A DNA stretch of 64,000 nucleotides from Pseudomonas marginalis (GTDB lineage: Bacteria; Pseudomonadota; Gammaproteobacteria; Pseudomonadales; Pseudomonadaceae): contig NZ_FNSU01000001.1 in the NCBI RefSeq assembly GCF_900105325.1, forward strand, positions 248,001 to 312,000, given 5' to 3'. Shown here piece by piece: positions 27,208 to 36,568 of this stretch (its first letter is position 1; every line of letters begins with the position of its first letter). Under the pieces are notes generated by a model. It had not been told where the DNA came from and did not search any database. It was given only the letters and a program-made list of their open reading frames with translations. The position numbers and the translations under genes were made by a program.

Positions 27208-27957
27208 ATGGGCTTTTTATTGCGCCGCGAAGAAGTGCTCAACGTTGAGCAATTGCAGGGCATGCTCGACGACTCGCCGGTGCGTGCGGCCCAGGCGATT
27301 CTGATCGCGGCCAAGGAGGGCGTGGTGGATGCCCAGGCCTTGCTCGGGCAAATCCTGCTGGAAGGCCGCGGTATTGCGCGCGACGAAGCGCTGGCGCTGC
27401 GGTGGTTCCAGATTGCGGCGCGGGGCGGGCATTTAATGGCGCGCAATATGGCCGGGCGTTGCCTTGAGCATGGCTGGGGGTGTGCCATCGACGAAGCGGC
27501 GGCTGCGCGGGAATATCGTTTGGCGGCAGACGCGGGATTGGATTGGGGCCAGTACAACTATGCCAATCTGCTGGCGACGGGCCGGGGTGTTGCCGAGAAC
27601 CCGCAGCACGCGCTGGCCCTGTATCGGCAAGCCGCAGAACAGGGGCATGCCAAGTCGATGAACCTGCTGGGGCGCTACCTGGAAGACGCTCAGGTTTGCC
27701 CGAGGGACCTGGAGGCGGCTGTGGAGTGGTATCGACGCTCAGCCGAGGCCGGGGATTTTCGCGGGCAGTTCAGTTACGCGGCGGTGTTGGCCGACAGGGG
27801 CCAGGTCGAGGCGGCGCTGGAGTGGTTGCGCAAGGCGCTGGCGGGCGGAAATCTCAAGTTCCTGCGAACAGCCCACAAGGCCTTGGCGGCGGCGAGTGAT
27901 CCGCGGGTTCGAGCGCTGGCCGAGGCCTTCCGCCAACGGGCCGCGAGCCTTGCCTGA
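27208..27957 (+). CDS. Sel1-repeat (TPR-like) protein
   Basis: The 249-residue protein consists of Sel1/TPR helical repeats at about 36-72, 73-108, 109-145, 146-182 and 183-215, each with the pattern AQxxLGxxLxxGxGxxxDxxxAxxWFxxAAxxG. It has no signal peptide, so a cytoplasmic scaffold role is likely. The ATG comes 1 bp after the piuC stop, the same pairing as PA4515-PA4516 in P. aeruginosa. Its partner is unknown. Confidence 0.88.
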   Translation: MGFLLRREEVLNVEQLQGMLDDSPVRAAQAILIAAKEGVVDAQALLGQILLEGRGIARDEALALRWFQIAARGGHLMARNMAGRCLEHGWGCAIDEAAAAREYRLAADAGLDWGQYNYANLLATGRGVAENPQHALALYRQAAEQGHAKSMNLLGRYLEDAQVCPRDLEAAVEWYRRSAEAGDFRGQFSYAAVLADRGQVEAALEWLRKALAGGNLKFLRTAHKALAAASDPRVRALAEAFRQRAASLA

Positions 27958-27966
27958 GGCATAAAA

Positions 27967-27990
27967 AAACCCATGACATGTCATGGGTTT
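27967..27990. terminator. Bidirectional intrinsic terminator between convergent Sel1 and speC genes
   Basis: AAACCCATGACA/TGTCATGGGTTT is a perfect 24-nt palindrome flanked by A residues on the left and T residues on the right. It lies 10 bp after the Sel1 stop and 16 bp after the speC stop. Confidence 0.85.
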
Positions 27991-28006
27991 CTTGTGCGCG
28001 GGCGTC

Positions 28007-29170
28007 TTACACGTAGAACGACTTCAACGGCGGAAAGCCATTGAACTCAACCGCGCTGTAGCTGGTGGTGTAGGCACCGGTCGACAGCCAGTACAAGCGA
28101 TCACCGATCGCTAGGTTCAGCGGCAGGCCGTACTTGTAGTTTTCGTACATGATGTCGGCGCTGTCGCAGGTCGGGCCGGCGATGACCACTTCTTCCATCT
28201 CGCCTTTCTTCTCGGTCCAGATCGGGAACTTGATGGCTTCGTCCATGGTTTCGATCAGGCCGGAGAACTTGCCCACATCCGTGTACACCCAACGCTCGAC
28301 GGCGGTACGGGATTTACGTGCAACCAATACCACTTCACTGACCAGGATGCCGGCGTTGGCGATCAGCGAACGGCCTGGCTCGAGGATGATTTCCGGCAGG
28401 TCATCGCCGAAGTCTTCCTTGAGGAAGCGGATGATTTCTTCGGCGTAGGTTTCCAGGCTGTTGGTGCGGGTGATGTAGTTGGCCGGGAAGCCGCCGCCCA
28501 TGTTGATCAGCTTGAGGTGGATGCCGTCTTCTTCCTTCAGGCGCTCGAAGATCACCTTGACCTTGGCGATTGCCGCGTCCCACACGCTGATGTCGCGTTG
28601 CTGCGAGCCAACGTGGAACGAAATGCCGTAGGGCACCAGGCCGAGGTCACGAGCGAGGATCAGCAGGTCCATGGCCATGTCGGTCTGGCAGCCGAATTTG
28701 CGCGACAGAGGCCAGTCAGCCGTGGTCGAGCCTTCGGTGAGGATACGTACATACACTTTCGAACCCGGAGCGGCCTTGGCGATGTTGCGCAGGTCGGCTT
28801 CGGAGTCGGTGGAGAACAGGCGCACGCCCTTCTCGTAGAAGTAGCGGATGTCCTTGGATTTCTTGATGGTGTTGCCGTAGCTGATACGGTCGGCGCTGAC
28901 GCCGCGGTCCATGACCTTGTCCAGCTCGTAGATCGAGGCGATATCGAAGCTCGAGCCTTTGTCTTTCAACAGGTCGATGATCTCGACGGCCGGGTTGGCC
29001 TTGACCGCGTAATACACCTTGGCGAATTCGAAACCGGCGCGCAGGTCATCGTAGGCCTGGCTGATCATCGCGGTGTCGATCACCACGAACGGGGTTTCCT
29101 GTTTGTCGGCGAACGCCTTCATTTTGTCAAAAGTGGCGCGCGCGAAATAATCTTCGACGTTGATCGACAT
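28007..29170 (-). CDS. speC: Ornithine decarboxylase SpeC (eukaryotic-type, fold III)
   Basis: SpeC makes putrescine from ornithine using PLP. The 387-residue protein is of the alanine-racemase-fold ODC group, with the PLP Lys in VYYAVKANP, HVGSQQ, the phosphate-binding NMGGGFPA, EPGRS and the active-site Cys in GPTCDSADI. ATG 29170 has AGGAG 8 nt upstream and gives the normal N-terminus MSINVEDYF. A longer in-frame ATG at 29263 would add 31 residues but lacks a ribosome site. Its ~195-nt leader contains a terminator-like hairpin and a competing pairing arm, so transcription attenuation is possible. Confidence 0.96.
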   Translation of the reverse strand: MSINVEDYFARATFDKMKAFADKQETPFVVIDTAMISQAYDDLRAGFEFAKVYYAVKANPAVEIIDLLKDKGSSFDIASIYELDKVMDRGVSADRISYGNTIKKSKDIRYFYEKGVRLFSTDSEADLRNIAKAAPGSKVYVRILTEGSTTADWPLSRKFGCQTDMAMDLLILARDLGLVPYGISFHVGSQQRDISVWDAAIAKVKVIFERLKEEDGIHLKLINMGGGFPANYITRTNSLETYAEEIIRFLKEDFGDDLPEIILEPGRSLIANAGILVSEVVLVARKSRTAVERWVYTDVGKFSGLIETMDEAIKFPIWTEKKGEMEEVVIAGPTCDSADIMYENYKYGLPLNLAIGDRLYWLSTGAYTTSYSAVEFNGFPPLKSFYV

Positions 29171-29251
29171 GCTGGGAACTCCTAAGGGCAAACTAAATTG
29201 ATCAATGGGTGCAAATGAACGTCCTCCGTATCCCCACTTTGGTTCGCCTAC

Positions 29252-29309
29252 TTCCCAAGGCATGTCGCCGAAAGCAAAAAGGCCATGGGAATAGTCGCTT
29301 CCCTTGGCC
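29252..29309 (-). promoter_or_regulatory. Attenuator-like element in the speC leader
   Basis: Read on the minus strand: arm A GGCCAAGGGAA (29309-29299), loop GCGACTA, arm B TTCCCATGGCC (29291-29281), then TTTTT (29280-29276). A:B is an 11-bp stem with one mismatch and a U-run, i.e. an intrinsic terminator. Arm C GCCTTGGGAA (29261-29252), 19 nt downstream of B, repeats the sequence of A and can pair with B instead, which would break the terminator. The element is 82 nt before the speC start and downstream of a likely promoter. Confidence 0.55.
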
Positions 29310-29372
29310 TTGCTGTCTCGTCGTCAGTACTTGAGCCGGATGGATCGTTTCCAGCATGGACGTTCGGCGCGA

Positions 29373-29401
29373 ACTTTAGGACGTGAGGGGCCATAGATCA
29401 A
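29373..29401 (-). promoter_or_regulatory. speC: Candidate sigma70 promoter for speC
   Basis: On the minus strand, TTGATC (29401-29396) and TAAAGT (29378-29373) are separated by exactly 17 bp. Initiation near 29366 would give a ~195-nt leader that includes the attenuator-like hairpin. The -10 match is only 4 of 6. Confidence 0.4.
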
Positions 29402-29536
29402 CTAAAAATGTCGCGTTTTTGCACGCGTTCGTCGCGCGATGGCGTGCAGCTACTTATGTAACCGACAGGTGTGACGGATTGATGTTCCCCGCTGAGTGGT
29501 AATCGAGGCGATTTCCCTGACTCACCGAAGGGGAAA

Positions 29537-29625
29537 TGTGGGAGGGGGCTTGCTCCCGATGGCGGTGTGTCAGTCACTTCATCTGTCACTGATCCACCGC
29601 TATCGGGAGCAAGCCCCCTCCCACA
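29537..29625. repeat. REPIN (TGTGGGAGGGGGCTTGCTCC family)
   Basis: Inverted arms TGTGGGAGGGGGCTTGCTCC and GGAGCAAGCCCCCTCCCACA enclose ~49 bp that also pair partly (GATGGCGGTG...CACCGCTATC). It lies 17 bp after the ABC ATPase stop and may end that operon. The same family recurs at 61602-61691 and as the outer arms at 21089-21346. The rest of the 472-bp gap 29171-29642 holds the speC leader and promoter. Confidence 0.88.
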
Positions 29626-29642
29626 TTTTTTACCGCGTTGTG

Positions 29643-30800
29643 TCAGGCCAGTGCGGTCTCGGCAGGCGACACGATGCTGGTCTTGCCTCCACGGGACTTA
29701 CCGGAACTCAGGTACTCGGCAATCGACTCCTGGGTCACTTCACCCAGGAACACCCGTTCCGCATCCATCACCGGCAACCACGAGCGGTTGAACTCGTACA
29801 TGCGCGACAACAGGATGCGCAAATGCTCGTCATACGCCGCCGTGGCGTTGAACTCGCGCAGGTACTGGCCGCAAGTGCCGGTCTGACGGTGCAGGTCGCG
29901 ACGGCGTACATAGCCCAGCGCTTTGTTCTCGGCACAGGTGACGACCACATAACGGCGGTCGGTTTCGTCCATCAGCTCCAGGGCCTCGGCCACCGGAGTC
30001 TCTGGGCTCACCGATGGGGCGTTGTCCGCCGCATCTTCAGCCTTCACCAGCAACAGGCGCTTGAGGGTGCTGTCCTGGCCCACGAAGTTGCTGACGAACT
30101 CATCGGCTGGATGGGCCAGCAGGGTGTCCGGGTGGTCGATCTGCAGCAGCTTGCCAGCGCGGAAGATGGCGATCTTGTCACCCAGCTTGATGGCTTCGTC
30201 GATGTCGTGGCTGACCATGATCACGGTCTTGTTCAGCGCACGTTGCATCTCGAAGAACTCGTTCTGGATCATCTCGCGGTTGATCGGGTCGACCGCGCCG
30301 AACGGCTCATCCATCAGCAGCAGCGGGGCGTCGGCCGCCAGTGCGCGGATCACGCCGATCCGCTGTTGCTGGCCGCCCGACAGTTCACGCGGGTAGCGAT
30401 GCAGGTACTGCTTGGGTTCCAGCTTGATCATGCTCATCAACTCGCGGGCGCGGTCGTGGCATTTCTGCTTGTCCCAACCGAGCAGCTTGGGCACGACCAC
30501 GATGTTTTCCTCGATGGTCATGTTCGGGAACAGGCCGATCTGCTGGATCACATAGCCGATGTTGCGACGCAGGGTCACTTCATCGAGGTCGGTGGTGTCT
30601 TCGCCGTTGATCAGGATCTTGCCCGAGGTCGGCTTGATCAGGCGGTTGATCATTTTCAGCGTGGTGCTCTTGCCGCAGCCCGAAGGGCCAAGGAACACGC
30701 AAATCTCGCCTTCATTGACGGTCAGGCTTACGTCGTTCACGGCCGAAACAGTTTTGCCGTTGCTTTGAAAAGTCTTGGTCAGGTTTTGAAGTTCGATCAT
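29643..30800 (-). CDS. Osmoprotectant (betaine/choline-type) ABC transporter ATP-binding protein with CBS pair
   Basis: This is the ATPase of a ProU/OpuC-type importer. The 385 residues comprise the ABC domain (about 1-240: Walker A GPSGCGKST, Q-loop, signature LSGGQQQR, Walker B LLLMDEP, switch His) and two C-terminal CBS motifs (about 255-375), which sense ionic strength in OpuA/OpuC relatives. The ATG overlaps the upstream permease stop as ATGA. It is the last gene of the four-gene operon, followed by a REPIN. Substrate (betaine, choline, carnitine or similar) is inferred from family. Confidence 0.92.
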   Translation of the reverse strand: MIELQNLTKTFQSNGKTVSAVNDVSLTVNEGEICVFLGPSGCGKSTTLKMINRLIKPTSGKILINGEDTTDLDEVTLRRNIGYVIQQIGLFPNMTIEENIVVVPKLLGWDKQKCHDRARELMSMIKLEPKQYLHRYPRELSGGQQQRIGVIRALAADAPLLLMDEPFGAVDPINREMIQNEFFEMQRALNKTVIMVSHDIDEAIKLGDKIAIFRAGKLLQIDHPDTLLAHPADEFVSNFVGQDSTLKRLLLVKAEDAADNAPSVSPETPVAEALELMDETDRRYVVVTCAENKALGYVRRRDLHRQTGTCGQYLREFNATAAYDEHLRILLSRMYEFNRSWLPVMDAERVFLGEVTQESIAEYLSSGKSRGGKTSIVSPAETALA

Positions 30801-31450
30801 TTGAGCAGTCCTTTTGGAGTCAGCGAGCGTTGCAGCCATTGCAGAAGCAGGTCGGCGAAGATGGCCAGGAGACTGACCAGCACGGCGCCGACGATCAGCA
30901 TCGACATGTCGCTGCGGCTGATGGAAGCCAGAATAAGTACACCCAGGCCACCGGCACCGATGGTGGCGGCGATGGTCATGACGCCGATGTTCATCACCAC
31001 GGCGGTACGCACACCGGCGAGGATCACCGGCACGGCGATGGGCAACTCGACCATGCGCAGGCGCTGGCCGAAGGTCATGCCGATGCCTTTGGCGGCTTCG
31101 CGAATGCCCGGTTCAACGCCGGTGAGGGCCAGGTAGGTGTTACGCATGATCGGCAGCAGGGAGTAGAGGAACACGGCGGTGATCGCCGGCATCGGCCCCA
31201 GGCCCTGGCCAAACTTGGAGTAGAACGGCAGCAGCAGGCCGAACAGGGCGATGGACGGCACGGTCAGCAGCACCGTGGCGCTGGCTTGCAGGGGGCCGGC
31301 GAGGGTCGGGAAGCGGGTCATCAGCACGCCGAGGGGCACGCCGACGACAATCGCCAGGATCACCGCGATACCGACCAGGGTGATGTGCTGCCAGGTCAGG
31401 TGCAGGACCTGGGCCCAATCAAGATGGGAAAAGGCGTTCAGGAATTCCAT
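30797..31450 (-). CDS. Osmoprotectant ABC transporter permease (217 aa)
   Basis: The 217-residue inner-membrane permease has five or six helices and the ATPase-coupling EAA loop (REAAKGIGMTFGQRLRMVELP). It is one of two permeases in this operon, as in OpuC/YehWXYZ-type systems where unequal permeases pair. It lies 12 bp after the binding-protein gene and overlaps the ATPase start by 4 nt. Confidence 0.92.
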   Translation of the reverse strand: MEFLNAFSHLDWAQVLHLTWQHITLVGIAVILAIVVGVPLGVLMTRFPTLAGPLQASATVLLTVPSIALFGLLLPFYSKFGQGLGPMPAITAVFLYSLLPIMRNTYLALTGVEPGIREAAKGIGMTFGQRLRMVELPIAVPVILAGVRTAVVMNIGVMTIAATIGAGGLGVLILASISRSDMSMLIVGAVLVSLLAIFADLLLQWLQRSLTPKGLLK

Positions 31451-31462
31451 GTCTTCTCCTTC

Positions 31463-32356
31463 TTAGTTGATCGGATGTTGGCGCAGGAAATCGGCGGCAA
31501 CAGCGGAGGGGCTTTCATGGTCGACGTCGACCCGCGCGTTCAGCTGACGCATGGTTTCGTCGTCGAACAGATTGGCCAGCGGCTTGAGCTCAGCAGCCAA
31601 TTGCGGGTGCTTGTCGAGGTATTCCTGACGTACCACCGGCGCGGCGGTGTAGTCCGGGAAGTAGTGCATGTCATCCGCCAGCAGCTTGAGCTTGAAGGCG
31701 TTCAGACGACCGTCAGTGGTGTAGACCAGGCCCGCAAACACCTGGCCATTACGCAGGGCGGTGTAGACCAGACCGGCGTCCATCTGCCGGGTGTTTTTGC
31801 GCGTGAGGTTCATGTCGTACAGCTTGACCATGCCGGCCAGGCCGTCGGAGCGGTTGGCGAACTCGGTGTCCAGGGCCACCAGGCGGTGTTCCTTGGTATC
31901 TGCCGCCATGGCCTTGGTGAGGTCGCTGATGCTGTTGATCTCGGGATGTTCTTCAGCGACTTTCTCCGGCAGTGCCAGGGCGTAGGTGTTACTGAAGCGC
32001 GACGGCGACAGCCAGACCAGGCCTTTTTTCGCGTCGAGTTCTTTCACTCGGGCGTAGGACTGTTCGCTGTCGAGCTTCTCATCGACATGGTTGTAGGCCA
32101 CGAGCGACACGCCGGTGTATTCCCAGATCAGGTCCAGTTGCCCGCTTTCCTGGGCACTGCGCGCCAGGTTGCTGCCCAGGCCGCCGGTCACCCGGGTGTC
32201 ATAGCCCTTGGTGCGCAGGTACTGGGAGGTGATTTCGGCCAGCAGGGTCTGTTCGGTGAACACCCGCGCGCCAATGCGGATCACGGGTTTTTCGGCAGCT
32301 TGCGCAAAACCTGCAAACAGCAGGACGCAGCTCAGTATCAAGGTGATTTTTTTCAT
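31463..32356 (-). CDS. Osmoprotectant ABC transporter substrate-binding protein
   Basis: This is a 297-residue periplasmic binding protein of the OpuAC/ProX type. The signal peptide is MKKITLILSCVLLFAGFAQA; the mature chain begins AEKPVIRIGARVFTEQ, and WEYTGVSLVAYN is typical of quaternary-ammonium-binding members. A longer reading to 32464 runs into the upstream permease gene and lacks the signal peptide start, so ATG 32356 is chosen. It is encoded between the two permeases. Confidence 0.92.
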   Translation of the reverse strand: MKKITLILSCVLLFAGFAQAAEKPVIRIGARVFTEQTLLAEITSQYLRTKGYDTRVTGGLGSNLARSAQESGQLDLIWEYTGVSLVAYNHVDEKLDSEQSYARVKELDAKKGLVWLSPSRFSNTYALALPEKVAEEHPEINSISDLTKAMAADTKEHRLVALDTEFANRSDGLAGMVKLYDMNLTRKNTRQMDAGLVYTALRNGQVFAGLVYTTDGRLNAFKLKLLADDMHYFPDYTAAPVVRQEYLDKHPQLAAELKPLANLFDDETMRQLNARVDVDHESPSAVAADFLRQHPIN

Positions 32357-32376
32357 GTGTATTCCTTTGCCAAGCC

Positions 32377-33093
32377 TTAAGACGGACGCAACCCGCGTTC
32401 CAGCCAGAGGCGGCTGGCCATGGTCACCAGGCCGTCGAGCAGCAACGCCAGCAACGCGGTGCATGCGGCACCCAGCAGCAATTGCGGCTGATTGTTCAGG
32501 GCGATGCCGGGGAAAATCAGGCTGCCCAGGCTGTTGGCACCAATCAGGAACGCCAGCGGCGCGGTACCCACGTTGATCGCCAGGGCCACGCGCACACCGC
32601 CGATGATGATTGGCACGGCGTTGGGCAATTCGACGCGAAACAGCACCTGCCGCGGGGTCATGCCGATGCCGGTGGCGGCTTCTTTCAACGAGCCTTGAAC
32701 GTTTTTGAGGCCTTCGTAGGTGTTGCGCACGATGGGCAACAAGGAGGCGAGGAACAGCGCGAAGATGGCCGGGCCACTGCCGATGCCGAGGACGCCGAGG
32801 GCGATGGCCAGTACGGCCAGGGGCGGGACGGTGTTGCCGATGTTGAAGATCTGCATGAAGCGTTCTGCGCGCCCGACCATGTTTGGTCGGCTAAGCAGGA
32901 TACCGGCGGGGATGCCCACGACGAGGGCGGCCAGCATGGAGACTAGAACCAGGATCAAATGAGCTTGCAGGTAAAACAACAAATCGTCGCGGTACAGTTC
33001 GATCGTGTTGATGCCGATCCAGTGGACCAGCAGGGCCAGGAGAGCGACGACAACCACTCCTCCTATCAGCCCTTTGCCATAGCGAATAGCCAC
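32377..33093 (-). CDS. Osmoprotectant ABC transporter permease (238 aa), first gene of operon
   Basis: The 238-residue polytopic permease has an EAA loop (KEAATGIGMTPRQVLFRVELP) like its partner. GTG 33093 is preferred because AAGGAG stands 7 nt upstream; an in-frame ATG at 33129 has none. Order in transcription is permease, binding protein, permease, ATPase, the reverse of classical opuCABCD, so I give no opuC symbols. The 331-bp gap upstream (33094-33424) holds this operon's promoter, the hairpin CCCCTG/CAGGGG (33260-33286), the palindrome CCTTTTAAAAGG (33301-33312) and the prfC promoter. Confidence 0.92.
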   Translation of the reverse strand: MAIRYGKGLIGGVVVVALLALLVHWIGINTIELYRDDLLFYLQAHLILVLVSMLAALVVGIPAGILLSRPNMVGRAERFMQIFNIGNTVPPLAVLAIALGVLGIGSGPAIFALFLASLLPIVRNTYEGLKNVQGSLKEAATGIGMTPRQVLFRVELPNAVPIIIGGVRVALAINVGTAPLAFLIGANSLGSLIFPGIALNNQPQLLLGAACTALLALLLDGLVTMASRLWLERGLRPS

Positions 33094-33424
33094 AGGCGGA
33101 CTCCTTTTTTCTTTTGTCGGCGAACACATTTCCGAGCGGCAGTGCCATTCCTGGCTGTCGGCAAATGTGGTCGCGAAAAGCAGCTCGCCAATACCGGCAA
33201 CGCGGTATCAAATCGAGCCATGAGCGCAGCCTCGTCAGGCTAACTTGCTGATTTATCAGCCCCTGTTCCGAGTGCGGTAGCAGGGGAGTGGACGTCTCTA
33301 CCTTTTAAAAGGTTCCATACTTGGCAGCATTTAGCCACCCCCAATGGGGTGAACGGTGGTCCGGCACCTGCGGTTTGCGCTATACTCGCCGCCCTTTTTT
33401 GACTCACCTGCCAGGCGATTTCCC

Positions 33425-35008
<1,584 letters not shown>

Positions 35009-35030
35009 GGTCTGAGCGCCGAAAACAAAA

Positions 35031-35067
35031 TGTGGTAGGGGGGCTCGCCCCCTCCCCACATTTTTTT
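35031..35067 (+). terminator. Intrinsic terminator after prfC (REP-derived)
   Basis: TGTGGTAGGGGGGC and GCCCCCTCCCCACA form a long GC-rich hairpin followed by seven T. The sequence resembles a collapsed TGTGGGAGGGGGCTTG REP pair that now works as a terminator. Confidence 0.82.
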
Positions 35068-35142
35068 CTCCACCAGCCGTTAGATTGGCGAGAACCCGGC
35101 ATCGGGTCTAGCGTTTATCTACCGACTGCAAAGGAGATCACC

Positions 35143-35388
35143 GTGCGAAATGCTCAACGCGTCATTCCCCTGGTGTTGCTGGCCGTCCTGGGGCTGACGT
35201 CCCTTCCGGCACTGGCGGGCGCAGGAGCGCCGCAGTGGAAAGACACCGGCCCGGTCACCAAGAAAAAGCAGAACGAGGTCAACTCCGGCAGTTGGCAACC
35301 CCAGGCCCAGCCTGCGCCCAAGGAAGATGCAGAAAACCCCTATAACGAAGGGGAAGACAGCGAAACCTATGACGACGGCGACAGTTAA
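35143..35388 (+). CDS. Small secreted acidic protein of unknown function
   Basis: The 81-residue product has a clear signal peptide (VIPLVLLAVLGLTSLPALAGA) and a low-complexity mature part of about 56 residues, rich in Pro, Gln, Asp and Glu, ending DSETYDDGDS. No Cys or domain is recognised. GTG 35143 has AAGGAG 6 nt upstream; an upstream in-frame ATG (35032) lies within the prfC terminator and is rejected. It is likely a monocistronic periplasmic or extracellular protein. Confidence 0.7.
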   Translation: MRNAQRVIPLVLLAVLGLTSLPALAGAGAPQWKDTGPVTKKKQNEVNSGSWQPQAQPAPKEDAENPYNEGEDSETYDDGDS

Positions 35389-35490
35389 TCGTGGCCAAAA
35401 GAAAGCCCCTCCCACCAGGCTGATGCGCAACCTGACGGGAAGGGCTGTAGAACGCTGTATCACTGCTTACACATTTTTAATCTGATGTTC

Positions 35491-35581
35491 CGTAGCAGCT
35501 GCCGAGCCTTGGCGAGGCTGCGTTCGCGGTCTGTCTGACATACCGCTGACGCAGACTCGCCAAGGCTCGGCAGCTGCTACG
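35491..35581. repeat. REPIN (CGTAGCAGCTGCCGAGCCTTGGC family)
   Basis: Inverted arms CGTAGCAGCTGCCGAGCC and GGCTCGGCAGCTGCTACG, extended by GCCTTGGCGAG/CTCGCCAAGGC. It is a different family from the REPINs at 4376 and 29537. It lies 15 bp beyond the dppF stop. Confidence 0.85.
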
Positions 35582-35596
35582 TGGCAGATGTTTTAC

Positions 35597-36568
35597 TCAA
35601 GCAACGAACTGCTCCGCGTAGTGGCAAGCCACCTGACGGTTATCCAGCGCGCGCAACTGCGGTTCCTCGCTGCTGCAACGTGCCGTCGCATACGGGCAAC
35701 GCTTGTGGAACGCGCAGCCAGGCGGCGGGTTCAGTGGGTTGGGCAACTCGCCAACGATTTTGATCTTCGGTTTGTTCGGATCCGGATGAATGGTCGGGGT
35801 GGCCGAGAGGAGCGCCTGGGTGTACGGATGCAGGGGGCGGGCGTAGATGTCTTCCTTGGGGCCCACTTCCACCGGGCGACCGAGGTACATCACCATCACA
35901 TCGTCGGCGACGTGCTGCACCACCGCCAGGTTGTGGGAGATGAACACGTAGGCGGTGTTGAATTCCTGCTGCAGGTCCATGAACAGGTTGAGCACCTGGG
36001 CCTGGATCGACACGTCCAGCGCCGAGGTGGGTTCATCCGCCACCAGCACTTTCGGTTGCAGCATCATCGCGCGCGCCAGGGCAATGCGCTGACGCTGGCC
36101 ACCGGAGAACATGTGCGGGTAGCGCTGGTAATGCTCAGGGCGCAGGCCCACTTGCTTCATCATCGCCTGCACTTTCTCGCGGCGTTCGGCGGCGGACAGG
36201 TTGGTGTTGATCAGCAGCGGCTCGCCCAGTTGATCACCAACCTTCTGGCGTGGGTTCAACGAGGCATACGGGCTCTGGAACACCATCTGCACGTCTTTGC
36301 GCAATTGCTTGCGCTGGGCCTTGTCGGCACCGGCGACTTCCTGGCCGGCGATTTTCAACGAGCCCGAGGATGGCTCTTCAATCAGCGTCAGCGCACGGGC
36401 CAGGGTGGATTTGCCGCAACCTGACTCGCCTACAACCGCGAGGGTCTTGCCGGCTTCCAGTTCAAACGACACACCATTAAGCGCGCGTACCAGCGCATGG
36501 CCCTTGAACAGGCCACGGGACACTTCGTAATGCCGGGTCAGGTCGCGGGCGGTAAGAACGACGACCAT
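35597..36568 (-). CDS. dppF: Dipeptide ABC transporter ATP-binding protein DppF
   Basis: DppF is one of the two ATPases that power peptide import. The 323 residues have Walker A GESGCGKST, a signature SGGQRQR, Walker B VLVADEP, switch His and the C-terminal oligopeptide-transporter extension with GCAFHKRCPYA, whose Cys cluster may hold an Fe-S site in this family. It starts on the last base of the dppD stop (TAATG), so it is translationally coupled. It is the last gene of the cluster. Confidence 0.95.
   Translation of the reverse strand: MVVVLTARDLTRHYEVSRGLFKGHALVRALNGVSFELEAGKTLAVVGESGCGKSTLARALTLIEEPSSGSLKIAGQEVAGADKAQRKQLRKDVQMVFQSPYASLNPRQKVGDQLGEPLLINTNLSAAERREKVQAMMKQVGLRPEHYQRYPHMFSGGQRQRIALARAMMLQPKVLVADEPTSALDVSIQAQVLNLFMDLQQEFNTAYVFISHNLAVVQHVADDVMVMYLGRPVEVGPKEDIYARPLHPYTQALLSATPTIHPDPNKPKIKIVGELPNPLNPPPGCAFHKRCPYATARCSSEEPQLRALDNRQVACHYAEQFVA

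Noticed and set aside
29643..33093. Assigning opuCABCD symbols to the osmoprotectant operon
   Set aside because: Gene order (permease, binding protein, permease, ATPase) is the reverse of opuCABCD, so equivalence gene by gene cannot be shown from this sequence alone.
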